A stretch of DNA of 30,224 bases from Proteobacteria bacterium UBA2383 (GTDB lineage: Bacteria > Pseudomonadota > Gammaproteobacteria > Competibacterales > Competibacteraceae), in assembly GCA_002343485.1 (NCBI GenBank), contig DDST01000074.1, forward strand, positions 1 to 30,224, written 5' to 3'. Below are positions 1 to 8,310 of the stretch, piece by piece. Position numbers and translations under genes: made by a program. How positions within the stretch are numbered: the stretch's first letter is position 1; every line of letters begins with the position of its first letter. The notes under the pieces are model-generated. The model did not search any database, was not told the DNA's origin, and saw only the letters and a list, made by a program, of their open reading frames with translations.

Positions 1-20
1 CGTCCCTACGGGGGTCAGAC
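1..20 (-). CRISPR. Partial CRISPR repeat (leader-proximal end of an array to the left)
   Basis: The first 20 bases are GC-rich with a short internal dyad (CCC-TAC-GGG) and stop abruptly at an AT-rich stretch. Read on the minus strand they begin GTCTGACCCCCGTAGGGACG, and a GT start with an internal dyad is common for repeats of type I and III systems. The position, directly beyond cas1 and an AT-rich leader, is where an array normally starts. Only one partial copy is visible, so the repetition itself cannot be seen; this is inference from context. Confidence 0.45.
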
Positions 21-196
21 TATCTTCTTAAAACCCATAAATCAATAAAAATATATAAAAATCATATTCTTATTTGACGATTGGCGCGGTGAGCGCAATG
101 ATTGTGAGTTAATTGATTTCTCTATATTTTTCATTCGAATGATCTGGTAGTCTCTGGTATCGTCAGAACGGATCGTCAAATTCGTTCGTCCGCGAC
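21..196 (-). promoter_or_regulatory. Probable CRISPR leader between cas1 and the array
   Basis: About 175 bases without a gene lie between the end of cas1 and the presumed first repeat. The part next to the repeat is strongly AT-rich, as leaders usually are. A perfect 10-base inverted repeat is present: ATTTGACGAT at 72-81 and ATCGTCAAAT at 172-181. Leaders carry the array promoter and the site where Cas1-Cas2 inserts spacers. I cannot assign a definite promoter; several TATA-like stretches are present on the minus strand. Confidence 0.5.
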
Positions 197-1174
197 TTAG
201 CGCCCTAGTACATTCAGCGCCAACGGGCGTAATTCATCTCTTGGATTATCGAGATGCCGCGCCAGTTCGCCGATCTGGGCATGAATGATCTGACGATACG
301 GATGATGTTCACCCTGCCACAAGACAGGTTCCTGCATCAGCGTTTCCCACGCTGCATAGAACTGCCCGCGTCGGCCATCGCGCACCTGGCAAGCCCCATC
401 CGAGCCAGCCTCGAAATCCGCTGGAACGAACCTATGCCATGCCAATCGGAGCACCAATCGATCGACCAGCGGCCGCAATGGTTCCATTAAATCCAGGGCG
501 CACGACGGCTGCCCGCCATCGCTGGCATGAAACACCCCGGCAAACGCATCCAGGCCATAGCCTTGCAACCCGCTACGCAGTTCTCCAAGCAGCAAGGTAT
601 AACCCAGCGACAAAAGAGCGTTTATCGGATCGGTGGGGGGCCGCTTGCGTCGCCCTGGAAAGGTAAATGGGGAGCCCGCCAATAACGTAGCAAAAGCGGC
701 GAAATAGCACTTGGCTCCGCTACCCTCCACCCCGCGTAACACCGCTGCGTCCTTTGCGGTTCGCGCCGAGGCGATAAACGGTTCCAACGCGGCGGCGCGC
801 GGCGAATCGTGAGTGCGCAAAAACCAGCGTTGATTACGTAGTTTCGCGGTCACTAGCGCCCGCGCTACTTTCAATGCCATTGCCTCGTCCTCCATCAGCG
901 CGTACTGACGCGCTCGCCGCCGGACTTGTCCGCCGCGCTCTCCCTGCAAATGACCGTGCAACCAGCCCCGGCTACTCAGCAAGGTGGTTGGAACACCCCG
1001 CTCCAGCAGGGCATCCAATGCGTCCGTCGTGAGCTGTATTCGCCCATACACCAATACGCGCTCGACCTGCTCAAGCGGAAAACAGCGCTTGCCACCCTCG
1101 CGATCCCTGAGCACTAATTGTAAACCTTCGCGTCCTAGTTGGCCTCCCTGCTGATCGAGATACAAAGTACACAT
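197..1174 (-). CDS. cas1: Cas1 CRISPR adaptation integrase
   Basis: Cas1 is the metal-dependent integrase that, with Cas2, inserts new spacers at the leader end of the array. The 325-residue protein starts MCTLYLDQQG, the usual family length. The catalytic triad is visible: E150 in GVEGSGA, H216 in VFHASDG, and E231 in LDLMEPLRP, fifteen residues after the histidine as in other Cas1 proteins. The open frame extends 28 codons upstream, but that extension lies across the end of cas2 and looks like non-family sequence, so the ATG at 1174 is chosen. It follows cas2 after a 10-base gap, and the two are transcribed together toward the array, away from the interference genes. Confidence 0.95.
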   Translation of the reverse strand: MCTLYLDQQGGQLGREGLQLVLRDREGGKRCFPLEQVERVLVYGRIQLTTDALDALLERGVPTTLLSSRGWLHGHLQGERGGQVRRRARQYALMEDEAMALKVARALVTAKLRNQRWFLRTHDSPRAAALEPFIASARTAKDAAVLRGVEGSGAKCYFAAFATLLAGSPFTFPGRRKRPPTDPINALLSLGYTLLLGELRSGLQGYGLDAFAGVFHASDGGQPSCALDLMEPLRPLVDRLVLRLAWHRFVPADFEAGSDGACQVRDGRRGQFYAAWETLMQEPVLWQGEHHPYRQIIHAQIGELARHLDNPRDELRPLALNVLGR

Positions 1175-1184
1175 GGCTTCACCC

Positions 1185-1460
1185 TCATTCCACGATGAAA
1201 AACGTGACACGCTCCAGCGCCACCGGCGCCGCCCCGGGTCCTTGCGTCTCTGCAGCACCGATCAGAAACAAATCCAGCCGTTCTCCAGCGTCCAAAATCT
1301 CCGCACGCAATAATTTCTCCAGTCGCACCTTGCGCCGTCCATCCAACTGGCAGACGAACAACGACTTCTGTACCGGCTCGCCGAAACCTCGCAACAACCG
1401 ATGCAACCGCAATCGTCGCTTGTCGTCGCTGATGTCATAAGCTACCACCCAAGTCGCCAT
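1185..1460 (-). CDS. cas2: Cas2 adaptation protein
   Basis: Cas2 is the small ferredoxin-fold dimer that bridges two Cas1 dimers during spacer acquisition. The 91-residue protein begins MATWVVAYDISDDKR; the first beta strand ending in YDI with acidic residues after it is the Cas2 signature, followed by a GxxVQKSLFVC strand. The start is set by an AGGAG site a few bases upstream of the ATG at 1460; the frame opens earlier at 1526 without family sequence. It is the first gene of a cas2-cas1 unit and is divergent from the effector operon. Confidence 0.93.
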   Translation of the reverse strand: MATWVVAYDISDDKRRLRLHRLLRGFGEPVQKSLFVCQLDGRRKVRLEKLLRAEILDAGERLDLFLIGAAETQGPGAAPVALERVTFFIVE

Positions 1461-1590
1461 ATCATTTTCTCCTGGAGACTCTATCCTCTTTCTCAATAAC
1501 GACAACTGTTGCGAAACTTTCAACACGGCCGATTTTAAAAATTTGCCCTTGCGGCGCGTTGAAGGAGAAACAACTTCATTCGCTTATGGA
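1461..1590. promoter_or_regulatory. Divergent promoter region between cas2 and the effector operon
   Basis: The two cas transcription units leave in opposite directions from this 130-base stretch, so promoters for both must lie here or nearby. It carries the AGGAG site of cas2 on the minus strand. On the plus strand a GAAGGAG sits at 1561-1567, but it is about 24 bases from the first in-frame ATG and so does not clearly set the cmr1 start. No -35/-10 pair is convincing enough to name. Confidence 0.35.
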
Positions 1591-2586
1591 ATGCTTGCCC
1601 GTATGCCAGTACTTGATACATTACACATTCCCGATGACGTCCGTCTCGACCTGCATACGCTTACCCCGCTTTACACCGGCGGCGTCGGTCAGCACGGCGA
1701 CCAAATTCATCCCTCTGGTCTACTGGGAGGAATACGACGGTTTTCCTGTTTGCTGGCGGCGGCGATGGGTGATCCGGAGTTCGAATGCGCTGTCTGGGGC
1801 ACGACCACCGGCGCTGATGACCACTATGCGAAGAGGGTCGGGCTGCGGGTGGATGCCAGAGACCTGAATAAAATCACCTTGCCGCGCCAAATTCATTGGC
1901 CACGATCCGACGGCGTGGATCGTAAAGGCTGGTTTTACAACGTCGCTCACGATGGAACTTTGCGTCTCTCCCTGACCCGGCGCGGGATCAGCGACGCCCA
2001 CTGGCAATTGTTATTGCTCGCACTGCGGATTCAGATTCGCCATGCTGCCTTTGGCAGCCGGGATCAGTGGGGATTAGGAGTGCTGGCCATCGATGATCTC
2101 CCCACGGTTGAACCGCTCACCGCGCCAATGGGTAATGTCAATCCGTTGCCCGACCGGCCCGGCCTGCATCACGCCTTCTTTGTTCATGTGACATTTAATG
2201 ATCCCTTACCACTCGATTGGCGGGCTCGCTTGGAGCAAGGTCTGCGCTGGCGGGAAAAGCTCCGTAACAGTTTCCGTCCTGGAATGCATAATCTGCGCCA
2301 TTACCTGTTTGGAGAACTCGGCCAGTACGGTAGCGCGATCAATGTTTCAGCACTGTATCCGCACGGTCAGGGTTGTGCCCTGCGAATTTGGGGCGTCATC
2401 CCGCATACGACGCCGCCTCAGTTCGATGGCCAGCGCGGCCAAGTTGTGCAAACGCTGCGGCAGGCAATGAATCAGGGACCGGACGAAGTATGGCCAGGGG
2501 AACGCGAGATCGTCTGGCAGGACGACGCGGAGCATCAAGCGGATTTAGCAACATGGATCAATCAACGGGCGGGAGTAGTGATATGA
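1591..2586 (+). CDS. cmr1: Cmr1-family RAMP protein (Cas7 group)
   Basis: Cmr1 is a Cas7-type RRM protein near the 3' (head) end of Cmr-type type III effector complexes, where it contacts crRNA and target RNA. Near the N-terminus the protein shows LHTLTPLYTGG followed by HPSGLLGGIRRF, the pattern of Cmr1 (a TPLYTGG strand and a G-x-x-R-x-x turn). Length, about 331 residues, is normal. The start is uncertain: the frame opens with TTG at 1543, with ATG codons at 1591 and 1603. 1591 is used as the first ATG; 1603 leaves a natural N-terminus too. The stop codon overlaps the start of the next gene by four bases, so the genes are translationally coupled. It is the first gene of the effector operon. 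Confidence 0.85.
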   Translation: MLARMPVLDTLHIPDDVRLDLHTLTPLYTGGVGQHGDQIHPSGLLGGIRRFSCLLAAAMGDPEFECAVWGTTTGADDHYAKRVGLRVDARDLNKITLPRQIHWPRSDGVDRKGWFYNVAHDGTLRLSLTRRGISDAHWQLLLLALRIQIRHAAFGSRDQWGLGVLAIDDLPTVEPLTAPMGNVNPLPDRPGLHHAFFVHVTFNDPLPLDWRARLEQGLRWREKLRNSFRPGMHNLRHYLFGELGQYGSAINVSALYPHGQGCALRIWGVIPHTTPPQFDGQRGQVVQTLRQAMNQGPDEVWPGEREIVWQDDAEHQADLATWINQRAGVVI

Positions 2587-3992
2587 CCTGTTTCGATGCA
2601 TTGGCGGATGAAACGTTCCGACCCAAAAAGGATAACGATTGGCTTCAGCAGGGCGCACGGCTACGACGTACCGTTCGCCACGATAAGGATCTGACCACAC
2701 AGCGCACCACCTTCCTACGTCAACAAGCGATTAGCAACGCTAATCCGATGGGACAGGGTGAAGCGACGATCTATCGTTGCCACAGTCCCGCGCTATTACC
2801 CACTGGCTTGAATACCGCTGCCCGTTCCATGGAACAGGCATTGGCCGGATTCCCTCGTTACAGCGCGCGCCTGCTGTTGACGTTTAGCTTGCTGACGCCG
2901 TTGCTGACCAAAGACGACGACCCGTTCTACCTCTTCGAAAATCCAGCGCGTAAGGATCACCTGCTCGGGCTGCCGTATCTGTCCGCCGCCAGTCTGAAAG
3001 GTCTGTCCGCCGACGCCTATCAGCGGGCGTTCTCCGACAACACCACGCCTTGGGCTGAATTGGGCGAAAATGATCCAGACCGCACCCGCGCTTTTCGCCA
3101 AGCGGATCCTTATGCCAAACGCCTGTTCGGCATCGCCGACGATGGCGTGATGATTGAGAACGAGAGTAATCCGAGTGAAAAAGGCCGGCTGCACTTCTCG
3201 CCGGTCTGGTTCAACAACCTGCAATTGCTGGTGATGAATCCCGGCAATCCTGAAACCGCGATGGGTACGCTGCCGATCCAATTCGAAGCCGTAGCGCCCG
3301 ATCAGACCGGCGTCCTGGAGGTGATCTACTTCAATCCGCAGGGCGTGAAGGACAGTGATGAAGCGACAGCGCGCGCGGATCTGGCGCGCTGGCTGGCGGC
3401 GGTGGCGACGTGGTGGCCAGTCCTGGGTCTGGGCGCGAAACGGCTGGCCGGGTATGGGGCCATTCAAATCGTTAAGGCGGAATTGCAGGCGGTGGACTGG
3501 TCGGGGGTGACCGACCACACCGCCTCCGAGGCAGCATCCAACGCAGACATCCCCGAGTACGTGCGGGAATTTCAGGATGAAGCCGGCGCATTGCTCCCGG
3601 AAAGCGAACTGGACAGCCGGCTGGCGCCTGCTGGCGAAGCGGGCGAACAACTCAAGGCGCTCAGTGCGGACAAGGCGCAGTTGCAGGCGCGCAAGCTGGA
3701 ATTGCAACAAAATCGCCAACAAGCGGGCGCGGACAAAGAGCTCAAGCAGATTAAGAAGGGCATCGAGAAACTGAACAAGCAACTTGAAGTGCTGCGCAAA
3801 CCCTTGCAACAGGAATTACAGGCGCTCAAGGCCCGCTATCAAAACGCCCGGAAATGGCTAGAGGCTCATCAGGCCGTAGAAACGCCGGTTGCGGCAGACA
3901 CGCCTGCCGCCTCGACACTGGCCGAACGCAGCGAAACCGGCCCGGATAGCTGGCAGAACTTGGCTTATTGGATCGCAGGAGAACAGCCATGA
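2583..3992 (+). CDS. Cmr6-like RAMP protein with C-terminal coiled coil
   Basis: This 469-residue protein has a RAMP (Cas7-type) core and a tail unlike the usual family. The core shows GLPYLSAASLKGL, a form of the G-x-P-x-IPGSSLKG motif of Cmr6/Cmr4 proteins, then RLFG, then GRLHFSPVWF, and ends with the glycine-rich loop GLGAKRLAGYGAIQI. From about residue 345 to 420 the chain is a Lys/Glu/Gln/Leu-rich heptad region, very likely a coiled coil. The frame opens at 2373 inside cmr1, but the ATG at 2583 forms an ATGA overlap with the cmr1 stop and begins family-like sequence, so it is preferred. It probably occupies the Cmr6 or a neighbouring Cas7 slot of the complex; which one cannot be settled by eye. 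Confidence 0.75.
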   Translation: MTCFDALADETFRPKKDNDWLQQGARLRRTVRHDKDLTTQRTTFLRQQAISNANPMGQGEATIYRCHSPALLPTGLNTAARSMEQALAGFPRYSARLLLTFSLLTPLLTKDDDPFYLFENPARKDHLLGLPYLSAASLKGLSADAYQRAFSDNTTPWAELGENDPDRTRAFRQADPYAKRLFGIADDGVMIENESNPSEKGRLHFSPVWFNNLQLLVMNPGNPETAMGTLPIQFEAVAPDQTGVLEVIYFNPQGVKDSDEATARADLARWLAAVATWWPVLGLGAKRLAGYGAIQIVKAELQAVDWSGVTDHTASEAASNADIPEYVREFQDEAGALLPESELDSRLAPAGEAGEQLKALSADKAQLQARKLELQQNRQQAGADKELKQIKKGIEKLNKQLEVLRKPLQQELQALKARYQNARKWLEAHQAVETPVAADTPAASTLAERSETGPDSWQNLAYWIAGEQP

Positions 3993-6991
3993 CGGACCTG
4001 AAGATGGACGAACGCGCCCGTAACCTGATTCTGGCGGCGGAAATCAGTGGACTTATCCACGACACCGGAAAAGCACGCGAAGAATTTCCCCAGGAGAAAC
4101 TGAGTGGCCGCTTAGGCTCAAACCAAAGGAAAAAGAAATTTGATGAGCCGACAAAAAAATGCCATCAACGCGAGGCACATGGCGCAATTCTGGAGGAAGG
4201 CCGCGCTTATCCGCCTGTGGACGAAGAGATTTGGTTGAAAAAAATCAAGCAGCATGAAGGCTGGGCGGAGGCGTTGCAGTTACCGGAAAATTGGATTAAA
4301 GCTAAAACCATTCAAGCCCACGGCTTGGGCGATCCCCTGCGCCAGCACCATGCGACTGGCAGCTTTCCCCTTGATCAGTGTACTCTGTTAGGCGACCTTT
4401 ACACGCTTGGGGCTGACACTCGCGATTCTGCTTTGGATAAGGGCTCGGGCGGGACCGATTCGGGTAAGCAAAAGTCCGAATATGGTTTTATTGCTGACAG
4501 TTTCGGCAATGAACATCAACCTTATCGTCAGGATAAGTTGCGTGAACTGTGGCCCAAGGTTCAGGATGCCCTTGAACAAATACTGTTCAAAGACAGTGGG
4601 TGGCAGCATGTTCCCGAAGCCCGTAAAAAACTCCTGGCGCGTATCGAACCGCTTTTTCGCCAGGCGCTGGGCGAAACGCGCCGTCCCACTAACGATGTCA
4701 CGCTTTGGCACCATAGCTATTCAACTGCCAGCTTGTTCAAAGCAACGGTCGCAGAAGGTGTGCTGCGCCAAGACTTCCAGCATTGGCAAGGGGATGACGG
4801 ATTATTCGACTTATCCCAAATGGGCCGGATTCGTTTCCGACTTTTAGGGATTCGCTGGGATTGGAGCGCATTGGTAGGCGGCGCGCTACAGCCTGTTGTT
4901 TTGACCGCAATGGCTATAAATCGGCAACAAGCCATTGCGAAGCTGCGCCAGCGGTTGGAAGTGGATTACCCCGTGGGTAATCAGGTTTACCAGGATGACA
5001 ACGGTGCAGTGTTTGTCGTCGGCGGTTTTTATCAGGGTCCACAAGACCCAGACGGTCGGGACGCTGAAGCATTATTCCAACAACATATTCTGGACCCCTT
5101 GCAAGCCGGTATCCTGCAAGACCTGGGCTGCTTCTTGCGCGCGGGCGTCGTGGTGCGACTAGCCTGGACTCAACCCCGATTGTATCTGACCGATTACCCG
5201 GAAGTCATGACTACCGATTGGACTGCGGATAGCGGGGATCGCCAGCGGCTTTTGCTGGTCGGCGAAGATGAACTGCGTGGACTGTGGGCGCAGCAAACCG
5301 GCGAAGGCCAGCAGGTGCAAATCTGTCCACAATGTGGCTTGCGTCCCGGCCACGCGAGGGAATTGGCGCTCAATGAAAGTGGATTAGGTTCTGAGAAGGG
5401 CAAGATTCCGCCTGGACTGTGCAATGACTGTCAGACCCTGGCAAGTCTCTCCAATATTAAGAAATTTTCTGAATTTGATCAATTATTAGGGTTTACCCCC
5501 AATACTTTTAACTTACAGGATATTTGCAGTGAACGTAACCCACCTGGCAATGCCCGAGTGGTCATGCTGTCCTTACGAGTGAATATCGAAGCCATTGCCA
5601 GCGGAGAAACCTTATTAACCCAACTGGCGCGGCCTATGGTGGATTTGAAGGACATGCAAGTTATTCAATCGCTTTCGGCGGAACAAGCCAGTGATGATCT
5701 GGAAAGTAAAGTTCTGAAATACTTGCGCGAAGGCGGCGATGAGCAAATGCTTTGCGATCGGATTTCTCCCGAATTGGCCAATGATGCCCGCCTGCTGATT
5801 GGTGATGATTACTGGTTGGATTTCCAGAAACAAAAGCGCAAGGTCAAAGGAAATGACGGGCGAGTGATTGGCGCGCCCGCTGAAAAAGCATTACGTCTGC
5901 TCGATGAATTCTTCCTCCGCGAATCTATCCCTCCGAATGTCGGCCTTTACCGACATGATGGCGACAAGTTGTTGCTATTTGGGATGCGCAAACACGCCTC
6001 GCCGGGCCGGCTGGCGCGCACCTGGGATGACTTGCAAACACTCTGGCAACAAATGCTTTGGGACATCGCCGGCGACACACAACAATGCCTGATGCCGCTC
6101 TCGCTGGACGCCAGCGGATTTCGCATCATCGTCGCCGCAAACGACGCGCGCCAGGCGCTCCAGCGCATCCAACAACGGATCAACGAAAAACTGAACAAAG
6201 TTCGCGCTGGTTTGGATGTTCACGTCTCAGCACTGGCCTTTCGCGAGAAATTCCCGCTGTACGTTGCCCTGGACGCCCTGCGCCGCATGGAGCGTCGGAT
6301 TCCCAAGGCTCCTTCCCAAATCTGGACCCTGCAATCGGTGCTGAATCGTGAGGGGATGCTCACTCTTAACTGGGATACCCCCCAAGGCCCCGCACAATGG
6401 ATGGTAAACCTGCGCACGGGCGATCCTGAACAACTCGACCTCTGGTATCCCCACGCGATTTGCACCTCGCGCCCGGAAGGTCCCGGTCGGCTGGTGCGCC
6501 TGGATCAGCTTGAGCCGGGCGAAACCATCCGCTTGCGTCCCTCGACCTTCGATTTCCTGGCGCTGGACGGCACCGCGCGTCGCTACGATTTGCGCTATGA
6601 CGCACAGGGTCGCCGCCCGCATTTCATTCTGGGCGAATCCGGTCGCCGCCCCTACCTGCTGGAGCAACTGGACGAACTGTTCGCATTGCCCGGCCAGACC
6701 GGCTGGAACGCCAGCCAGGTCAAGGGCATTGTGGGTCAGATCGTCGAATGCTATGAAAAATGGGTGCGTGATGTCCCCACCAGCTTGCAGGCACAGGGCC
6801 GCGATGCCTGGCAAACCCACTGCGCCGCAATCTTCCGTCGCTACCTCAGCGATCAGCCGGTGGTCCGTGATCGTCTGATCGAGCTGCTCCAGGATGAAGA
6901 ACGCACCGGCCTGCTCTTTGATGCCTTCGAGTGGAGCGGATTTATTGAAAAAGACGCCCATACGCGCGTTGTAGAAACAGAACCCGCCTGA
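3989..6991 (+). CDS. cas10: Cas10 large subunit, Csx11-like, with degenerate GGDD motif
   Basis: Cas10 is the large subunit of type III complexes. The 1000-residue protein has an N-terminal HD motif at H24-D25 (GLIHDTGK) and a second histidine pair near 241-242 (LWHHSYS), as in the Cas10 HD nuclease domain. A treble-clef-like zinc site follows (C446, C449, C478, C481). In the second palm domain, where active Cas10 has GGDD before a hydrophobic strand, this protein reads HDGDKLLLF (656-664), so the paired aspartates are lost. Loss of the cyclase site with retained HD residues is the mark of subtype III-C (Csx11). The start is supported by AGGAG and an ATGA overlap with the previous gene. If correct, the complex may cut DNA but should not make cyclic oligoadenylate. 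Confidence 0.85.
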   Translation: MTDLKMDERARNLILAAEISGLIHDTGKAREEFPQEKLSGRLGSNQRKKKFDEPTKKCHQREAHGAILEEGRAYPPVDEEIWLKKIKQHEGWAEALQLPENWIKAKTIQAHGLGDPLRQHHATGSFPLDQCTLLGDLYTLGADTRDSALDKGSGGTDSGKQKSEYGFIADSFGNEHQPYRQDKLRELWPKVQDALEQILFKDSGWQHVPEARKKLLARIEPLFRQALGETRRPTNDVTLWHHSYSTASLFKATVAEGVLRQDFQHWQGDDGLFDLSQMGRIRFRLLGIRWDWSALVGGALQPVVLTAMAINRQQAIAKLRQRLEVDYPVGNQVYQDDNGAVFVVGGFYQGPQDPDGRDAEALFQQHILDPLQAGILQDLGCFLRAGVVVRLAWTQPRLYLTDYPEVMTTDWTADSGDRQRLLLVGEDELRGLWAQQTGEGQQVQICPQCGLRPGHARELALNESGLGSEKGKIPPGLCNDCQTLASLSNIKKFSEFDQLLGFTPNTFNLQDICSERNPPGNARVVMLSLRVNIEAIASGETLLTQLARPMVDLKDMQVIQSLSAEQASDDLESKVLKYLREGGDEQMLCDRISPELANDARLLIGDDYWLDFQKQKRKVKGNDGRVIGAPAEKALRLLDEFFLRESIPPNVGLYRHDGDKLLLFGMRKHASPGRLARTWDDLQTLWQQMLWDIAGDTQQCLMPLSLDASGFRIIVAANDARQALQRIQQRINEKLNKVRAGLDVHVSALAFREKFPLYVALDALRRMERRIPKAPSQIWTLQSVLNREGMLTLNWDTPQGPAQWMVNLRTGDPEQLDLWYPHAICTSRPEGPGRLVRLDQLEPGETIRLRPSTFDFLALDGTARRYDLRYDAQGRRPHFILGESGRRPYLLEQLDELFALPGQTGWNASQVKGIVGQIVECYEKWVRDVPTSLQAQGRDAWQTHCAAIFRRYLSDQPVVRDRLIELLQDEERTGLLFDAFEWSGFIEKDAHTRVVETEPA

Positions 6992-7005
6992 TTATCGAGA
7001 GACCC

Positions 7006-7908
7006 ATGAAATCGCATCCTCTTTATCTGTTCGCCCTTGATCCGACCCACATTGGCGCCGGCGGCTACCGGCTGGGCCGCGTGGACAACACTATCTTGCG
7101 GGACGCCGCCACCGGCTTGCCAAAAATTCCCGGCAGTTCCATCAATGGCGCAACGCGCGCCGCCGCGATCTATTCCCTGCCTGATGCGGAGCGGGACCAA
7201 GCAATTCAGTACGCCAATCACACTCTGCGCAAAAAGGGGCACGAGAAGCGCCCGCACGATGGCGCGAATGATTCAGTCGCCCGCGTCTTCGGCTACGCCG
7301 AAGGTGACGACGAGGGACAATCTCGTATCGGTTTAGTCTCTTTCCGCGACGCCGAAATCCTCGCCTTTCCCGTACCCACCATGACCGGGCCACGCTGGAT
7401 CACCACACCCGCGTTGCTGGAAGCGGCGGGCTGCAACAATGTCCCGACGATCAATGGTCCGACCAGGGTCGTTATTCAAAGCGTCGGCAATCCACCCGCC
7501 CGCCTCAATCTCGGCTGGATTCTGCTCGACGCCAACCCCCAAACCATTCCCTTTCCGACATTTCTCGATAAGCAGCCGGGTATGGCGCACGTCAGGGCTA
7601 ACCTGGCGCTGGTTCACGACAGTCTGTTTCCCAGCCTGGTCAACGCCAATCTGGAGACCCGCACCTCGGTCTCCATCGACTTCGAGACGGGCGCTGGCGC
7701 GGAAGGCTTGCTATTCACCTACGAGGCTGCCCCACGCGGGACGCTGTACCGGGGACAGGTCGATTTCGATGACCAGCGCTTTGCCGCACAGTACGCCGAT
7801 GCGTTCAAGCGGGTGCAACAGGGTTTGACGCTAGCGTGTCAACTCGGCTTGGGCGCGATGACCACGCGCGGTTTTGGCCGGATGCAACCGATGCTGGAGA
7901 GCGCGTAA
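7006..7908 (+). CDS. cmr4: Cmr4 backbone subunit (Cas7), target-RNA cleaving
   Basis: Cmr4 forms the helical backbone of Cmr complexes and cuts bound target RNA at six-base steps. The 300-residue protein starts with a family-typical strand, then HIGAGGYRLGRVDNTILRD and LPKIPGSSINGATRAA. The aspartate at residue 27 sits in the G-x-V-D position that corresponds to the RNA-cleaving aspartate of Cmr4 (D26 in Pyrococcus), so target cleavage looks intact. A glycine-rich GLGAMTTRGFGRMQ loop closes the protein. It starts 14 bases after cas10, preceded by a GAGAG ribosome site. Confidence 0.92.
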   Translation: MKSHPLYLFALDPTHIGAGGYRLGRVDNTILRDAATGLPKIPGSSINGATRAAAIYSLPDAERDQAIQYANHTLRKKGHEKRPHDGANDSVARVFGYAEGDDEGQSRIGLVSFRDAEILAFPVPTMTGPRWITTPALLEAAGCNNVPTINGPTRVVIQSVGNPPARLNLGWILLDANPQTIPFPTFLDKQPGMAHVRANLALVHDSLFPSLVNANLETRTSVSIDFETGAGAEGLLFTYEAAPRGTLYRGQVDFDDQRFAAQYADAFKRVQQGLTLACQLGLGAMTTRGFGRMQPMLESA

Positions 7909-7909
7909 C

Positions 7910-8299
7910 ATGATCAATTTGGAACCGCTGGCCGCCAGGGCCGCACAGGGTATGGTCATCCCCAATCAGGCCAAGGATTCCCTCAACCTGATCAACAAGG
8001 CGTTGATGGTGTTGGCGGAACAGGGATTATTTGCTTTCGGCCTGTTTCTCAACAGCCGTAAAGACCGGGAAGACGCACAGGCCCGGCAAATTCATTCTGC
8101 GGTCAGTCGACTGCTGGAGGATGCCAGCCTGGCCGCCGCTCCGCAACCGGGACAACGCATCGCCGATTACTACAAAGCCCTGACCGAATCGCGTCAGGGC
8201 GAACAACCCGCCCAAGCCTTGCAACGGCTGATTCTGACCAAGCAGGTGGTGGAAACGGCGCTCACCTACGGGCGCTATCAGGCCCGGTCGCTGATCTGA
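7910..8299 (+). CDS. cmr5: Cmr5 small subunit (Cas11 group)
   Basis: Cmr5 is the small alpha-helical subunit that runs alongside the Cmr4 filament and holds crRNA and target in place. The 129-residue protein is predicted all-helical and has the family look: MINLEPLAARAAQG at the start, a helix with LMVLAEQGLFAFGLFL, and a C-terminal LTKQVVETALTYGRYQA helix. Size and position directly after cmr4 (one base gap) agree. The frame opens earlier at 7874 inside cmr4; the ATG at 7910 fits family length and spacing. Confidence 0.85.
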   Translation: MINLEPLAARAAQGMVIPNQAKDSLNLINKALMVLAEQGLFAFGLFLNSRKDREDAQARQIHSAVSRLLEDASLAAAPQPGQRIADYYKALTESRQGEQPAQALQRLILTKQVVETALTYGRYQARSLI

Positions 8300-8310
8300 C
8301 GGTGTGCGCC

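Noticed and set aside
2796..3809. Long minus-strand open frame (337 codons)
   Set aside because: It lies wholly antisense to the Cmr6-like gene, has no family motif, and its composition mirrors the coding strand.
6227..6961. Minus-strand open frame of 244 codons inside cas10
   Set aside because: Antisense shadow of conserved Cas10 sequence with no ribosome site or known domain.
3989..6991. Cyclic oligoadenylate signalling by this Cas10
   Set aside because: The GGDD loop is degenerate and no CARF or SAVED effector gene is seen.
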